NCBI GenBank assembly: GCA_030041295.1
Contig: JASHOD010000107.1
Span: 1-64,000 of the forward strand
Source of the DNA: Nitrososphaerales archaeon
GTDB taxonomy: Archaea; Thermoproteota; Nitrososphaeria; Nitrososphaerales; CADDZS01
Direction of reading: 5' to 3'
DNA: 64,000 nt
A program made the translations under genes and the position numbers. The notes under the pieces are model-generated. The model searched no databases and was not told the origin of the DNA. It was given only the letters and a program-made list of their open reading frames with translations. Positions 25,369-32,539 of this stretch are shown piece after piece; position 1 is the first letter of the stretch; every line of letters starts with the position of its first letter.

Positions 25369-26557
25369 CTATTGCTCTCTCAGGTAGTCCGCGAATAGAG
25401 GATGGAACAGTCTATACTTCCCACGCTCGCTGCGAATGAGCAGCTCTGCTTCCTCTAGCCTTGCGAACAATCGAGAAGCTCCTTTAAATTCGTGGAAATC
25501 ACCAGGGGAGACCAATTTTGAACCTTTTTTCGCAATCGCAATCATGAGCCTTCTCTCCGTGGGAGACGCGTGTTGAAACTTCTGATGAAAGATTTGTCGA
25601 CCGAGCATGACTTGTATTTTTGGCCAATGCTGATTGAAAGATTCCACTTCTATTCTCCTCCTGCCTTCAGTCATGTTCAATAATTCATGCGTGACAAAAA
25701 TAACGAGGTATGGATGACCTTCTGTCTTCTCGACGATCATTCTGACTGTTTCATCACTCAGTTGCATACTGCTGCCGACTGAAGTCAAACGTTTGTTGAT
25801 TGCTTCTTTTGCATCCTCAAAGGTGAACATCTGAAGATCGATTGCCTTGAAGAATCTGCCGAGTGGTTCTGCGACTTCAGCTATATCAGTAAAGAGAAGA
25901 GTCGGAGCAGTAATAGTCAAGGAGTAATTGCACTTCCGATTGACCAATTCCTGAAATGTGGTTCTCAGTGTCAGATAGGCAGACTCTTCCTTGCGTACAG
26001 GGAAATAGTGTAGATCATCTAACATAATGAATGCGATTTGGGTTCCGGATGGCATGAGATGATCCTGCCATAGCGATTGTAAAGCATCCAACAATCTAGG
26101 TTTTCGTTTTTCATTCTTTCTTGTTGCTCCAAGTACCCCTATGTTGAAACTTACTTCCCATTTTCCAAGTTCTGCCTTGATTTTGTTCCTCAGTTTATTT
26201 GTAGATGTTATGGTTGAAGGAATGTCTTCGAGGAAATCCGAGGTAAACCTGTCCCAGCTTTGGCATGATTCTGGACTTAGGGCAAAAATAGATACAAGCG
26301 CACTTGATTTGCTTCTGTAGGTCTTCGATGACCATCTGTCTAAACTTGTACAGTAGTGATGTCTTTCCCTGTCCCCAAGTTCCGAGTATCGCGTAGTTCG
26401 CAGGCGTAGGAATTCTTAGCTTAGCAGAGTTGACAGCCATTCGACCGAATTCGTTCAATTCCTCCTTTCTGCCTGCGAAGTACTCGGGCTGAGCCGGCTG
26501 TTGTGGAGAGAAGGGGTTCAAATTGTCATTTTTGTCATGATTGTCATTTTTAAGCAC
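25369..26557 (-). pseudogene. Archaeal AAA-type ATPase, frameshifted
   Basis: Two frames together give one protein of about 396 residues. The first (26557-26195) has the FAGRKEELNEF opening and Walker A GTWGQGKTSLLY. The second, entered at a T5 run near 26288, continues with SPESCQSWDRFTSDFLEDIP, then Walker B-like AFIMLDDLHYF, a sensor-like TAPTLLF, and a C-terminal winged-helix region ending FHPLFADYLREQ. Removing one T restores continuity, so this is a frameshift mutation or a sequencing error in a homopolymer. The family is the archaeal ATPase group common on plasmids and integrated elements. Flanked by a 35-bp direct repeat. Confidence 0.82.
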
Positions 26558-26627
26558 AACGCACCGGCAAACTGCTCTTCGAGTACCATTTTCGCGATTA
26601 TGTTCTTCAATTCAAACTGAAAATCCA

Positions 26628-26662
26628 TTTTTGATACCGTTGAAGAGCTCAAATCCCATCAG
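26628..26662. repeat. 35-bp direct repeat, right copy
   Basis: Second copy of the sequence at 25330-25364, lying upstream of the ATPase pseudogene (which is on the minus strand) and 25 nt beyond the recombinase stop. Thirty-three of 35 positions agree. Confidence 0.7.
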
Positions 26663-26687
26663 ACTCGAGCTCATCTAATGTGTCAGT

Positions 26688-27692
26688 TCACACCCCTAGC
26701 TGAGGAATATGTGCTAGGTAGGACTTTCGAAGTTCGTCGTCGCTAATTTCGTCATAAATCGGCAGCGCCCCTTTTCTCGAGTCACCCCTTAGAATTACGA
26801 TGAAGTCGCGATCCATCCCTCCCTTGCGAAGCCAGGTCGAGAACCAATGTCTAAAGTTATGGACCGAGAAATGTTCCTCAATTAGATCAGATTCCGGATT
26901 GTGTAACCCCACTTTTTGCGCGTATTTTGAAACCATGGTCCAAACCGCATTTCTTCCGATTCTTTCGCCTCTTTCATTCAGAAAGAAGGCATTAGTATTC
27001 GGATTCATAGTTTCCCTAATTCGGAGCCACGCCTTCATCCATCGGGCAGTTTCGTCATCAAAAAAAACTAAGTCTTTGTTTCTCTTCTTGTGCTTCTTTC
27101 TTCCTCTCTTCTTCAGGCGAATCGACTGCTCCTCCCAATTGACGTGATCGAGATTCACCTGGATCAGCTCGTTTCTTCTGATGCCCGTCTTCGCAAGGAC
27201 CAGCATGATGCACTTGTCTCTTGTACTTAAAACAGAATTGATGAGCATGGCCATCTGTTCGATAGAGATAACCTGTCTTTGATCGTCATCCGCAGTTTCT
27301 TCCTTGTATCTACGGAGGTAGCGCTTGCGGACATGGATCACCATGTTCTTTGCCACGTATTCCTTGTATTCCGCGAAATCATAGAAGCTTGAAATTGCCG
27401 CAAAATCATTCTCTAGTGTCTTCTCCGAAACTCCCTCACCATGCTTTCCGCCGTGTCGCCTGCGATAGTCTATGTATTCTTCCAATTCTTTTTTGGTAAC
27501 ATCTAGCACGAAAACATTTCTTTCTTTTAGAAAATCAAGAAATATTCCAAAGCATGAAATGTAGCGGCGGGTGCTCTCTTCCTCCATGTTCCTTCTAAGG
27601 CATTCCGCTCTGAACAGCTCCACTAATTCATCCGTCGTTAGAAGATTCTTTTTCAAATCAGACGTTCCCGGCTTGAGGGATTCTAGGGCCAT
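26688..27692 (-). CDS. Tyrosine recombinase/integrase
   Basis: 334 residues. The SAM-like core-binding domain (about 20-115, RYISCFGIFLDFLKERN) is followed by the catalytic domain with Arg I in KTGIRRNELIQV, a HNFRHWFSTWL box (HxxR) and the Tyr nucleophile in LPIYDEISDDEL. Thus R, H-x-x-R and Y are all present and the gene is intact. It lies 3 nt downstream of the RHH/winged-helix gene and near the tRNA-Leu, so it is the probable integrase of the element at 21150-28331. It resembles archaeal XerA-like/plasmid integrases without split architecture. Confidence 0.88.
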   Translation of the reverse strand: MALESLKPGTSDLKKNLLTTDELVELFRAECLRRNMEEESTRRYISCFGIFLDFLKERNVFVLDVTKKELEEYIDYRRRHGGKHGEGVSEKTLENDFAAISSFYDFAEYKEYVAKNMVIHVRKRYLRRYKEETADDDQRQVISIEQMAMLINSVLSTRDKCIMLVLAKTGIRRNELIQVNLDHVNWEEQSIRLKKRGRKKHKKRNKDLVFFDDETARWMKAWLRIRETMNPNTNAFFLNERGERIGRNAVWTMVSKYAQKVGLHNPESDLIEEHFSVHNFRHWFSTWLRKGGMDRDFIVILRGDSRKGALPIYDEISDDELRKSYLAHIPQLGV

Positions 27693-27695
27693 TCT

Positions 27696-28262
27696 TTATC
27701 CCACCCATTTCCATCCGCGAGGCGTCGTCTCCACCAGACCGTAGGCCTCGAGCAAATCTAGCTGGTTTCTAATTCCCTTAACAAGTTCAGTCTTGGTCGG
27801 ATCTATGTTAAGCGCGTCTAATAATCGGTCACTGTCGACTTGCCGCCTTTTCTTCAGTAGTTCGATAAGGTTCTTATCGTAGGCGCTGACGCCTTTGAAC
27901 TTTGGATCCAGGAAGGGTTGAATGCGATAATGTCTAAGTTCGGAATCTAGTTTTTCGGCCAGCTGTCTGTAGAGTTTCGCTTCTTGATTGACTCTTTTTA
28001 ACTCTTCATCCTTCTCTCGAAGATTCCGAATAAGCTCGACTTTCGAAGAAGCAGCAGGGCCTCGTTCTTCTCCTTCGCTTGACTTTTCTCTATCTACCTG
28101 TCTGATCGAGTCTAAAACGTGCTCAATAATGAACTTGGAAATTGATTGATCTTGTTTAGACGCCCGCTCCTTCCATTCCTCAGCCATCTTCCTGGAAGGC
28201 AGATAGACGTAGAGTGACCTCTCTTTTAGCTCTTTTGAGGAAACGACCATTCCGTGTGTCAT
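27696..28262 (-). CDS. RHH plus coiled-coil plus winged-helix DNA-binding protein
   Basis: 188 residues. N-terminal SLYVYLPSRKMAEEWKERA and SISKFIIEHVLDSI fit a ribbon-helix-helix domain. Residues about 75-115 (REKDEELKRVNQEAKLYRQL) are coiled coil. The C-terminal KGVSAYDKNLIELLKKRR, then LVKGIRNQLDLLEAYGLVETTPRGWKWV, looks like a winged helix. It ends 3 nt before the recombinase start, so the two are co-expressed. Likely an excision or control factor of the integrated element. The start at 28262 may be a few codons too far upstream (MVVSS is an alternative). Confidence 0.7.
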   Translation of the reverse strand: MTHGMVVSSKELKERSLYVYLPSRKMAEEWKERASKQDQSISKFIIEHVLDSIRQVDREKSSEGEERGPAASSKVELIRNLREKDEELKRVNQEAKLYRQLAEKLDSELRHYRIQPFLDPKFKGVSAYDKNLIELLKKRRQVDSDRLLDALNIDPTKTELVKGIRNQLDLLEAYGLVETTPRGWKWVG

Positions 28263-28310
28263 TTTGACTGAAGATACGAAGCTGTATAAGGACTTTTACT
28301 AGTAAAAATG

Positions 28311-28414
28311 TGCGGGGGGTGGGATTTGAACCCACGAACCCCTTAGGGACGAGGTCTCCCATTGCGCAAGCAAACCTAAGCCTCGCGCCTTTGACCAGGC
28401 TGGGCGACCCCCGC
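28311..28414 (-). tRNA. tRNA-Leu (anticodon TAG) with 19-nt canonical intron
   Basis: The minus strand folds as a class II tRNA: acceptor GCGGGGG/CCCCCGC with discriminator A, T-arm GTGGG-TTCAAAT-CCCAC, a variable arm with TCCCTAAGGGG, and anticodon stem CGAGG/CCTCG. The anticodon loop reads CTTAGG then A once the 19-nt insert TTTGCTTGCGCAATGGGAG is removed, giving anticodon TAG at the canonical 37/38 archaeal intron position. CCA is not encoded. Its 3' end is the attachment site of the candidate integrated element downstream. Confidence 0.93.
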
Positions 28415-28569
28415 AAAATAAGGAATGTTGAAATGAAATCGTCCACGCCCATTTTAAAGAACTCTGCTTCGACAAGCGAGAAATACAAATGGTGCAGAGA
28501 TCGGAGTCATTAGAGATAAATAGAAAGTAACTCGGCGTTCTTTCTGATAGACGCGCTTTCTATTCCTCC

Positions 28570-29556
28570 TTGGAGCCTTCGATATTGAACTACGGCGAGA
28601 ATATCCTTTCCATAATTGGAGATACGCCGCTCGTTAAATTGAACAAAGTTTCTTCTGGATTAAATCCTTTGATTTTGGCGAAATTGGAGTTTCTAAACCC
28701 AGGAGGCTCCGTGAAAGACCGAGTAGGTGTCGCTATGCTTCAAGACGCCATTGACAAAGGGCTAGTGAAAGAGGGCGGAACGATCGTCGAACCGTCATCA
28801 GGAAACACCGGCGTAGGACTAGCCTTAGCTGGAATCGTTCTCGGCTTCAAACTAATTGTCACAATGCCTGATAAGATGAGTGTTGAAAAGAAGAGACTGC
28901 TTGAAGCATATGGCGCCAAAGTGATCGTCTGCCCTACAAGCGTCCCACCAAATGATCCACAAAACTATATCGAGGTCGCAAAACGGATCGCAAGAGAAAC
29001 GCCAAACTCATTCATGCCTAACCAATACGTGAATCCTTCAAACCCAAAGGTACACTATGAAAGGACGGGGAGAGAAATATGGGAGCAGACCGATGGTAAA
29101 ATTACTTGCTTTGTCGCGGGCATCGGCACAGGCGGCACGATCAGTGGCGTTGCAAAATTCCTCAAAGAAAAAAATCCGAAGGTTCGTATCGTGGGGGTTG
29201 ACCCGGAAGGTTCCATATTTCAAGATCTCTTTAAAGGAAAGGAGACGAGAGGAACGAGAGTTTACAAAATCGAAGGTATCGGTGAAGACTTTCTCCCAGA
29301 GACAACTGATCTTTCTATCCTGGACGACGTAGTAAAAGTAAACGACAGGGAATCTTACCAAATGGCGAGGCGACTGGCAAAGGAAGAAGGTTTTCTGGTT
29401 GGAAGTTCTTCAGGTTCTGCGGTCGTGGGGGCATTGGAAGTTGCGAAAGGATTAGGAAAGGATGATGTCTTGGTTACATTGCTTCCTGATCGAGGTGACC
29501 GCTATCTTACAAAGCTCTATAATGACGAGTGGATGAAAGAAAACGGGCTCCTATAG
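28570..29556 (+). CDS. cysK: Cysteine synthase / cystathionine beta-synthase family (PLP fold II)
   Basis: 328 residues. The PLP lysine is in GGSVKDRVGVAML, the substrate loop is EPSSGNTGVGLAL, the phosphate-binding loop is GIGTGGTISGVA, and the C-terminal GSSSGSAVVGALE completes the OASS/CBS core. It makes cysteine from O-acetyl- or O-phospho-serine and sulfide, or cystathionine from homocysteine; which one cannot be decided from sequence alone. It is followed after 5 nt by the ancestral start of the metB-type gene, so the two formed a transsulfuration operon before a transposon entered. TTG start at 28570. Confidence 0.9.
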   Translation: MEPSILNYGENILSIIGDTPLVKLNKVSSGLNPLILAKLEFLNPGGSVKDRVGVAMLQDAIDKGLVKEGGTIVEPSSGNTGVGLALAGIVLGFKLIVTMPDKMSVEKKRLLEAYGAKVIVCPTSVPPNDPQNYIEVAKRIARETPNSFMPNQYVNPSNPKVHYERTGREIWEQTDGKITCFVAGIGTGGTISGVAKFLKEKNPKVRIVGVDPEGSIFQDLFKGKETRGTRVYKIEGIGEDFLPETTDLSILDDVVKVNDRESYQMARRLAKEEGFLVGSSSGSAVVGALEVAKGLGKDDVLVTLLPDRGDRYLTKLYNDEWMKENGLL

Positions 29557-29560
29557 AAAA

Positions 29561-29600
29561 TTGAGTTCGGAAAATAAAGCTAAGGAAAACATGGACTGGG
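29561..29600 (+). other. Orphaned 5' end of the metB-type gene (ancestral start)
   Basis: TTG 29561 or ATG 29591 originally opened the downstream PLP gene. Joining this segment across the inserted element, ATG GAC TGG GG plus C AAG TAC GGT TTT TCG, reads MDWGKYGFSTKAIHAG, the expected N-terminus of cystathionine gamma-synthases. Today the frame from here runs into the transposon and ends at 29824, giving a chimeric peptide that includes the TnpB C-terminal sequence. Confidence 0.8.
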
Positions 29601-29601
29601 G

Positions 29602-29862
29602 GGTTCTGACTAGTCTTCGGTTGATTACGATTGCGATCATGAACATATCTCACCGCGGCTGGGTGAGGTTCGCACAGTCGCAGCACAAAGGCATTGGAAA
29701 TGAAGCGATGGTACAGGAACGCGAACGAGGAAGGATGGACGAGGAACCGCTAATCCGAATAGTCGATCCAATGAAGTTATGTCAGAGGGCGAAAGAAGAA
29801 GGGAAGAGAGATCTTTTAGTTTGATTGATCGATCTCCCATCAACCGAAGACTACACAGAACC
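29602..29862 (+). mobile_element. Complete 261-bp non-autonomous TnpB-family element, copy C (MITE)
   Basis: Bounded by 24-bp terminal inverted repeats that agree at 22 positions: left GGTTCTGACTAGTCTTCGG then TTGAT, right ATCAACCGAAGACTACACAG then AACC. Flanks GACTGGGG (29594-29601) and GATTGGGG (29863-29870) form an 8-bp target duplication with one mismatch. The interior joins the left end (GATTACGATTGCG) to the tnpB 3' end (TCATGAACATATCTCACCGC) and then the same core as copies A and B. It is thus a deletion derivative of a tnpB element, retaining the candidate omega RNA region. It is inserted inside the metB-type coding sequence. Confidence 0.88.
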
Positions 29863-31032
29863 GATTGGGGCAAGTACGGTTTTTCGACAAAGGCGATTCA
29901 TGCGGGTCAACAGCCCGATAAAACTACTGGCTCAGTCACCGTCCCAATCTATGCGACGAGCACGTACGCACAGGAATCTCCAGGGGTTACAAAAGGGTTC
30001 GAATATTCGAGGACCGGAAATCCAACAAGGCTCGCTTTGGAGAATTCAATTGCTTCGCTCGAGAACGCAAAGTACGGCCTTGCGTTTTCCTCGGGAATGG
30101 GCGCTATTTCTACAATTGGAAACTTGCTTCACGGCGGTGATAAAGTGCTGATCTGCGACGATATTTATGGAGGAACGTACCGGGTATTCACGAAGGTCTT
30201 CTCCAAATTCAATGTCGGGGTTGATTTCGTTGATGCTTCAAAGCTAGATCTTCTTGAGAGCGCGCTTGAAAGAGAACGATACTCTTTCCTCTTGATCGAG
30301 TCCCCGACGAATCCTCTAATGAAGGTGATTGATATTGAAGAATCTTGCAAACTTTCGCACATTCGCAATACTAAAGTGGTCGTGGATAATACTTTCACGA
30401 GCCCCTACATTACAAATCCCCTTGACCTAGGTGCGGACATAGTAGTCCACAGCACAACGAAATATCTTGGGGGGCATTCAGACATTATCGGCGGCGCAAT
30501 AGCTACAAACGACGAGAAGATCTATCTAGATCTGAAATTCCTTCAGAACGCGGTCGGAGCGGTGCCCAGCCCATTTGATTGCTGGTTAGTATTACGTGGA
30601 ATAAGGACGCTAGAAGTCAGGATGGACCGCCACTACGAAAACGCCCAAATTATCGCAGAGTTCCTGCAAACTATGAAAGACGAGAAGAAAATTAAATCGG
30701 TGAATTATCCTGGACTGCCTAACAGCCCGTACTACAAACTGGCGTCGAAACAGATGCGAAACTTTGGCGGCATGCTGAGTTTCGAAATGAATTCAAAGAA
30801 ACAAGCCATATCGCTTTTGGAACATTTGAAACTGTTTACAATCGCGGAGAGTCTCGGCGGCGTAGAGTCTTTGGTGGAATTACCCGCGATCATGACCCAT
30901 GCTTCTATTCCCGAGAAGGAGAGAATCGAAAAGGGAGTTACCGATTCACTAGTTAGAATCAGCGTGGGACTAGAGGATAAAGAAGATTTGCTGAACGATC
31001 TAAGAGAAGCAATGGACGAACTTCAAAAATAA
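29779..31032 (+). CDS. metB: Cystathionine gamma-synthase/gamma-lyase family PLP enzyme, start now inside a transposon
   Basis: The enzyme body (from about 29863) has YGFSTKAIHAGQQPD, PIYATSTYAQ, the SSGMGAIST cofactor loop and the PLP lysine in VVHSTTKYLGGHSD; it is otherwise complete. It uses cystathionine or activated homoserine in transsulfuration, fitting the upstream cysteine synthase. The original first codons were separated by a 261-bp element. The present frame begins at ATG 29779 or TTG 29821 within the element, adding up to 28 foreign, mostly basic residues before DWGKYGF. Whether it is expressed depends on a promoter inside or before the element. The gamma-synthase versus lyase choice is not resolvable here. 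Confidence 0.88.
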   Translation: MSEGERRREERSFSLIDRSPINRRLHRTDWGKYGFSTKAIHAGQQPDKTTGSVTVPIYATSTYAQESPGVTKGFEYSRTGNPTRLALENSIASLENAKYGLAFSSGMGAISTIGNLLHGGDKVLICDDIYGGTYRVFTKVFSKFNVGVDFVDASKLDLLESALERERYSFLLIESPTNPLMKVIDIEESCKLSHIRNTKVVVDNTFTSPYITNPLDLGADIVVHSTTKYLGGHSDIIGGAIATNDEKIYLDLKFLQNAVGAVPSPFDCWLVLRGIRTLEVRMDRHYENAQIIAEFLQTMKDEKKIKSVNYPGLPNSPYYKLASKQMRNFGGMLSFEMNSKKQAISLLEHLKLFTIAESLGGVESLVELPAIMTHASIPEKERIEKGVTDSLVRISVGLEDKEDLLNDLREAMDELQK

Positions 31033-31177
31033 AAAATGTAGAGAAAAGTTAGGAAGTAGGTGCTTCAGGGGTTTTTTTTGAAGCACTCCACATTCCTGCT
31101 CCTAGCCGAAGATTTCGCTTCTAGCTAGGCTCGAATCGTTAGTTCGTCGATATTCGAATGGAATATGCGCACAAAGT

Positions 31178-31354
31178 TTAACCCAAATGGAGATCTGGGA
31201 ACTTTGCTTGAGAAACTCCGAGCTCTGCTTGGAGAGAGCGGATCCTCTCGGCATATTTTCTCATGTCAGTGCTGTTGTTCTGAACTTTGGCGATTCTGTA
31301 TGCCTTCCACGTCTTTCTTAATGCGCCCCATGTTTGACCGGTTGTGTAAGCCAT
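31178..31354 (-). CDS. Small hypothetical protein (58 aa)
   Basis: From the ATG at 31354 the frame reads MAYTTGQTWGALRKTWKAYR, then a helical RKYAERIRSLQAELGVSQAKF segment. Composition (Trp, Arg, Lys in amphipathic helices) looks coding. An upstream in-frame start at 31384 lies inside a perfect palindrome and is less likely. I do not recognise a family; a DNA- or RNA-binding helical protein is possible. Confidence 0.5.
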   Translation of the reverse strand: MAYTTGQTWGALRKTWKAYRIAKVQNNSTDMRKYAERIRSLQAELGVSQAKFPDLHLG

Positions 31355-31366
31355 GTTACTTCGAGA

Positions 31367-31386
31367 CATTGAGAATACTCTCAATG
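31367..31386. promoter_or_regulatory. Perfect 20-bp palindromic site upstream of small gene
   Basis: CATTGAGA-ATAC-TCTCAATG: 8-bp arms with a 4-nt centre, ending 13 nt before the minus-strand start at 31354. Its placement suggests a repressor site overlapping the leader. The binding protein is unknown. Confidence 0.5.
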
Positions 31387-31427
31387 CTAATCTTAAGCAA
31401 AGTAAAGTTTAGTTGACAAAATGGCTT

Positions 31428-31480
31428 GTTCTGTGTAGTCTTCGGTCGCAATCGTAATCAACCGAAGACTAGTCAGAACC
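31428..31480 (-). mobile_element. Minimal 53-bp TnpB-family element, copy D
   Basis: On the minus strand it reads GGTTCTGACTAGTCTTCGG, TTGATTACGATTGCG, then directly ACCGAAGACTACACAGAAC. This is the left end of copy C fused to the right terminal repeat with everything between deleted. It forms an almost perfect hairpin. It shares the AC variant of the left repeat with copy C, so both derive from one lineage. No target duplication is visible (flanks AATGGCTT and CGGCGCCC). Confidence 0.8.
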
Positions 31481-31499
31481 CGGCGCCCTATTCTTTAGG

Positions 31500-31808
31500 A
31501 TGGCAGGAATCGGTACTTTCATTTCGAAAAACGTTCTAAACAGATATTCGGCTATATTGGGCGAGGAATGCGTTTCCTCTTTAATCGAACGATTACGCGT
31601 GATTCGAAGAAAGAAAGCTTCCGGCTTGGCTGAAAAGGATATTTCGAATATCCTGAGAGTCGATACCCATAATTCTCAGATGTTGTTCAGCCTTATCAAA
31701 AGCGCCGTCTTAAGAGAAGAAAAATTTCATTTTCAATGTCGTTTGGTGCTCGTTTCAGAGCACGGGCAGGTTCGTAAAGCCGATATTTCATGGAGAGACG
31801 CTTCCTAG
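31500..31808 (+). CDS. Hypothetical protein (102 aa)
   Basis: ATG start 19 nt after the minimal element. The sequence is helical, with charged stretches such as LIERLRVIRRKKASGLAEKD and a possible helix-turn-helix (LAEKDISNILRV), then an end with FHFQCRLVLVSEHGQVRKAD. No family recognised. The leader is very short, so the promoter would have to lie in or before the element. Confidence 0.45.
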   Translation: MAGIGTFISKNVLNRYSAILGEECVSSLIERLRVIRRKKASGLAEKDISNILRVDTHNSQMLFSLIKSAVLREEKFHFQCRLVLVSEHGQVRKADISWRDAS

Positions 31809-31972
31809 AAGAACAGCCCTCTTCCTTAAAGCTACACTCGAACCAAAATTATTTGAACGATAATCCTGTTGCCACTTGCCCTTCAGATGATATTGGTTGA
31901 ACACTTTTGCGATAAAATATCAATCGCGGAAACCGAAGTCCAACTCGAATAAAGTCACATGTGGTTGACTAC

Positions 31973-31990
31973 TTGTCAAACTTGTGACAA
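31973..31990. promoter_or_regulatory. Inverted repeat upstream of the nuclease-like gene
   Basis: TTGTCA-AACTTG-TGACAA, perfect 6-bp arms, 60 nt before the start at 32051, inside a wider CATGT...ACATG pairing. An operator-like site; the binding factor is unknown. Confidence 0.35.
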
Positions 31991-32050
31991 CATGAGTTTA
32001 CATCAAGATCTATCAAGTCAGGAAAGGAGCGAGAGGAGCGACTCGAAGCC

Positions 32051-32539
32051 TTGACCTTGGAACTCTGTTATGATTCCTTCAAAAAATATCTGAGTACTCT
32101 CGGGTTCACTGTCTACCCAAGCGAATTTGATTGCATCTACTCTGAGCATCCTTTAGTCGACATAGCGGCCAAGATGGGATCATTCTACTGGGCTTTCGAA
32201 TACAAATCGGAGACCGACAGCGTCTCAAGGGGAGTTCAACAGCTCCAGTGCTACGTGCGGTGGTTTGATTACGTAGTACTGGTCAGCGAGCGAACCTTCG
32301 ACCATCGATCCAGCCCAAATTACTGGGAATTGAAGGATATGGGAGCCGGACTATGGTTCTACGACCCTGTTCAGGAAAAATGTATCCAGAGGACAAACCC
32401 TATGATCCAAAACCCGCAAAGATACAACCGACGCAGTGTCACTAGGAAGTTCAGGGTCGTGGCGCAGAACAGGCGCGATGTTGCCACTACGAAATTTGAT
32501 TCAACACGCCAGCTTGACCTGTTTTCTTTTGTAACCTAG
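32051..32539 (+). CDS. PD-(D/E)XK nuclease-like protein
   Basis: 162 residues. The segment HPLVDIAAKMGSFYWAFEYKSETDSVSRGVQQLQCYVRWFDYVVLVSE has the order of a PD-(D/E)XK fold: Asp in VDIAAK, then Glu-x-Lys in FEYKS, followed by a Gln-containing helix (QQLQCY) and a hydrophobic strand. Such small restriction-endonuclease-like proteins occur in repair, defence and mobile elements. No methylase or partner gene is adjacent, so a role as a lone restriction enzyme is unlikely. Its 3' end overlaps the convergent permease gene by about 50 bp. Confidence 0.6.
   Translation: MTLELCYDSFKKYLSTLGFTVYPSEFDCIYSEHPLVDIAAKMGSFYWAFEYKSETDSVSRGVQQLQCYVRWFDYVVLVSERTFDHRSSPNYWELKDMGAGLWFYDPVQEKCIQRTNPMIQNPQRYNRRSVTRKFRVVAQNRRDVATTKFDSTRQLDLFSFVT

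Larger units (their letters stand above)
21150..28331 (-). mobile_element. Candidate integrated element at tRNA-Leu (about 7.2 kb)
   Basis: A 17-bp direct repeat, GGGGGTGGGATTTGAAC, occurs at 28315-28331 inside the 3' end of an intact tRNA-Leu and at 21150-21166 where no tRNA exists. Just inside each copy lies the same palindrome: TTTTACTAGTAAAA at 28294-28307 and TTACTAGTAA at 21174-21183. The interval holds a tyrosine recombinase near the tRNA end, an RHH/winged-helix protein, an AAA ATPase, a V4R protein and an MFS/HTH_10 pair. This is the layout of archaeal elements that integrate into tRNA 3' ends. The left copy diverges after 17 bp (GGACC instead of CGCA), so the boundary is probable rather than certain. 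Confidence 0.6.

Noticed and set aside
29561-29824. An 87-residue protein-coding gene between cysK and metB
   Set aside because: It is a chimera of the orphaned metB start and the TnpB C-terminal codons within the inserted element, not an independent gene.
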